From CAVXJN01 sp963773585 (GTDB lineage Bacteria > Pseudomonadota > Gammaproteobacteria > JASBUN01): 64,000 nucleotides of DNA. How positions within the stretch are numbered: position 1 is the stretch's first letter; every line of letters starts with the position of its first letter. The notes beneath the pieces were generated by a model. It was not told where the DNA came from and searched no databases. It was given only the letters and a program-made list of their open reading frames with translations. The position numbers and the translations under genes are program-made. Of this stretch, positions 62,028-64,000 are shown piece after piece. The stretch spans positions 62,001 through 126,000 of the forward strand of contig CAVZBR010000004.1 in assembly GCA_963773585.1 (NCBI GenBank), read 5' to 3'.

Positions 62028-63080
62028 ATGGACGAAGCCGAAATCGTCATCAACAATGCGCACATTCCGCGCAATACGCGTACCACGATCGACCTGCCGG
62101 TCACGCGGCTCTACACCCACTCCCAAATCGCGATGCCGCTTCATGTGGTGCGCGGCAAGAAGCCTGGCGCGAAGTTGTTCGTCAGCGCCGCCATTCACGG
62201 CGACGAACTCAATGGTGTGGAGATCATCCGGCGGCTGCTGAAATTGCCCATCCTCAAACGCATGCGCGGTACGTTGATCGCCATTCCAATCGTCAACGTA
62301 CACGGCTTTATCAACCATTCCCGTTACCTGCCGGATCGCCGTGACTTGAACCGCAGCTTTCCGGGCTCCGAGCGCGGCTCCCTGGCGGCACGTCTTGCCC
62401 ATCTCTTCATGACTGAAATCGTCGAACAATGCAGTCATGGCATTGACCTGCATACCGGGGCGCTGCATCGCAGCAACCTACCGCAGATTCGCGCCAACCT
62501 GGACCACGACGAAACGTCGGAACTCGCCCATCGTTTTGGCGTTCCGGTCCTGATCAATGCCGACTTGCGCGACGATTCTCTTCGCGAAGCTGCAGATGAA
62601 CGCGGCATTCCGATGCTGCTGTACGAAGCCGGAGAAGCGTTACGATTCGACGAGCTGAGTATCCGCGCCGGTGTCCGCGGAATAGTCAATGTAATGCGTG
62701 CACTGGAGATGTTGCCGGCGAGTCGCAGCGCCAATCGCAAGCGTTTCGAACCAGTGGTCGCCCATTCCAGCGCATGGGTGCGCGCGCCCATGAGCGGTAT
62801 ACTGCGAGCCATGGTGCCACTCGGAGCGAAGGTGACCAAGGATTCGCTGCTCGGCGTCATCGCCGACCCCTTCGGCGAACGGGAATCCATCGTCACCGCG
62901 CCCGCAGCCGGAATCTTGATTGGACGCACCAATTTGCCGTTGGCCAACGAGGGCGATGCGCTGTTTCACGTCGCTCGGTTCAAGAAAATCGACCAGATCA
63001 CCGAACGCATGGAAGCATTTCAGGAAACCCATATCCAAGATCCACCGCCCGAGCCTTTTCCGGAGGGGCCCATTCTCTGA
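62028..63080 (+). CDS. Succinylglutamate desuccinylase/aspartoacylase family protein
   Basis: 350 residues from ATG 62028 (MDEAEIVINNAHIPRNTRTT). Carboxypeptidase-like zinc site: AAIHGDELNGVEII (His and Glu) and GIDLHTGALHR (His), with the catalytic Glu in MLLYEAGEALRF. This RimK-linked branch is separate from the arginine-pathway AstE and probably acts on glutamyl or related peptides. One base after rimK, so co-translated. A C-terminal barrel-like part has SGILRAMVPLGAKVTKDSLL, recalling lipoyl/biotinyl-like folds. Confidence 0.88.
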   Translation: MDEAEIVINNAHIPRNTRTTIDLPVTRLYTHSQIAMPLHVVRGKKPGAKLFVSAAIHGDELNGVEIIRRLLKLPILKRMRGTLIAIPIVNVHGFINHSRYLPDRRDLNRSFPGSERGSLAARLAHLFMTEIVEQCSHGIDLHTGALHRSNLPQIRANLDHDETSELAHRFGVPVLINADLRDDSLREAADERGIPMLLYEAGEALRFDELSIRAGVRGIVNVMRALEMLPASRSANRKRFEPVVAHSSAWVRAPMSGILRAMVPLGAKVTKDSLLGVIADPFGERESIVTAPAAGILIGRTNLPLANEGDALFHVARFKKIDQITERMEAFQETHIQDPPPEPFPEGPIL

Positions 63081-63134
63081 TTCTGCTCGCGAAGCGGGAA
63101 ACACCGGGCGTTGGACGTTAATACGGTAGCCAAA

Positions 63135-64000
63135 ATGCAAAATCGAGATTTGGTAGCGCGGGATCTGTCAGTGCTGTGGCATCCGTGCACCCAAATGAAA
63201 GACCATGAGCAGCTTCCGCTGATACCCATACAACGCGGACAAGGCGTGTGGCTGGAGGATTTCGAGGGCAACCGCTATCTCGACATCATCAGTTCGTGGT
63301 GGGTGAACCTGTTTGGGCATGCGAATCCGCAGATCAATGCTGCGGTCAAGGCACAGCTCGAAAGCCTCGAGCACGTGATCCTGGCGGGGTTCACCCACGA
63401 ACCCGCTTTGACGCTTGCGGAGCGGCTTGTGGCGTTGACCCCCGACGGCCTCGATCGCTGCTTCTACTCTGATAATGGCTCCACTGCGGTCGAAGTGGCG
63501 CTGAAAATGAGCTTCCACTATTGGCGCAACCGCGGTCAGCAGCAGCGCACCAAGTTCATCACCCTGAGCAACAGCTACCATGGCGAGACCCTCGGCGCCC
63601 TGGCGGTCGGCGGCGTGTCGCTCTACAAGGAAACCTACGGCCCCTTGTTACTGGATGCCATTAGTGTGCCGTCGCCGGATTGCTTTGCGCGGGAACCGGG
63701 CGAAAGCTGCCGCGAGCATTCCGAGAAAATGTTCGCGCACATGGAACAGGCGCTGGAACACCACGCCGGGGAAGTGTGTGCGGTGATCGTGGAGCCGCTG
63801 GTGCAGTGCGCCGGCAGCATGCGCATGTACGATCCGATTTACCTTGCTTTGCTGCGGGACGCATGCGATCGCCACGGCGTGCATTTGATCGCGGACGAAG
63901 TCGCGGTCGGTTTTGGACGCACGGGCACCATGTTCGCCTGCGAACAGGCTGCGATCCGCCCCGACTTTTTGTGTCTTTCGAAAGGTCTCACCGGCGGTTA
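63135..64000 (+). CDS. bioA: Adenosylmethionine-8-amino-7-oxononanoate aminotransferase, partial
   Basis: PLP enzyme of biotin synthesis that uses SAM as amino donor. Starts at ATG 63135 (MQNRDLVARDLSVLWHPCTQ) and is cut by the right end of the window after 288 codons; the PLP lysine (LSKGLTGG) is just reached. Motifs SSWWVNLFGHANPQI, FYSDNGSTAVEVALKM, SYHGETLGALAVGG and LIADEVAVGFGRTGTM fit BioA. Its SAM need links it to metK in the same window. Confidence 0.95.
   Translation, partial: MQNRDLVARDLSVLWHPCTQMKDHEQLPLIPIQRGQGVWLEDFEGNRYLDIISSWWVNLFGHANPQINAAVKAQLESLEHVILAGFTHEPALTLAERLVALTPDGLDRCFYSDNGSTAVEVALKMSFHYWRNRGQQQRTKFITLSNSYHGETLGALAVGGVSLYKETYGPLLLDAISVPSPDCFAREPGESCREHSEKMFAHMEQALEHHAGEVCAVIVEPLVQCAGSMRMYDPIYLALLRDACDRHGVHLIADEVAVGFGRTGTMFACEQAAIRPDFLCLSKGLTGG

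Overview
The window is a 64 kb piece of a GC-rich gammaproteobacterial chromosome. The evidence is gene order: blocks that are also neighbours in E. coli (ygfB-pepP-ubiH-ubiI next to gcvTHP, with zapA and 6S RNA divergent) and in Pseudomonas (rpe-gph-trpE, trpGDC-crp/vfr-osmC-speD-coq7, tkt-gap-pgk-pyk-fba, metK-ahcY-metF, rplM-rpsI). The split P-protein (gcvPA/gcvPB), a histone H1-like protein, a cytochrome c4/c5-type protein and dense GTAG-hairpin repeats suggest a free-living, perhaps Chromatiales-like lineage. I cannot name the genus. Nothing looks like plasmid, phage or CRISPR.

Layout. 1-5.3 kb: glycine cleavage operon (gcvT-gcvH-gcvPA-[tpx]-gcvPB, minus strand) behind a tandem glycine riboswitch with an intrinsic terminator; the tpx gene inside it carries three single-base insertions. 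5.4-11.2 kb: ygfB-pepP-ubiH-ubiI-Na+/H+ antiporter operon, with two ATGA overlaps. 11.3-16.4 kb: zapB-like/zapA, 6S RNA, EVE protein, H1-like protein, ilvA, rpiA. 16.4-30.9 kb: a repeat-rich stretch with a giant FAD/Fe-S oxidoreductase, two WD40 lipoproteins, a porin, one RAYT (REP-associated tyrosine transposase), rplM-rpsI-tRNA-Gln, a 2Fe-2S protein and coq7, all separated by arrays of REP/BIME-like elements. 30.9-41 kb: speD, VOC, DUF885, osmC, crp and the trp cluster (rpe-gph-trpEGDC) with a probable trp leader peptide. 41-48 kb: small mixed genes (DUF3530, CopD, nsrR, djlA, cytochrome c, HDOD, DUF302, purC, CPCC). 48.3-55.4 kb: tkt-gap-pgk-pyk-fba. 56-60.6 kb: PhnD-like binding protein, metK, ahcY (behind an SAH riboswitch) and metF. 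60.6-64 kb: zinc protease-rimK-AstE-like cluster and the start of bioA.

Metabolically the genes join glycine cleavage and MetF (one-carbon units) to the SAM cycle (MetK, AhcY) and to SAM users (SpeD, BioA). Triose, pentose and pyruvate interconversion (Tkt, Gap, Pgk, Pyk, Fba, RpiA, Rpe) feeds tryptophan synthesis, and UbiH, UbiI and Coq7 supply three ubiquinone hydroxylases.

The least ordinary parts are non-coding: the RAYT with co-varying GTAG hairpin arrays, one array carrying copies of the speD 3' end, the palindromic promoter region of the H1-like gene, the trp leader with competing pairings at the trpE start, and an unidentified terminator-ended structured element upstream of tkt.
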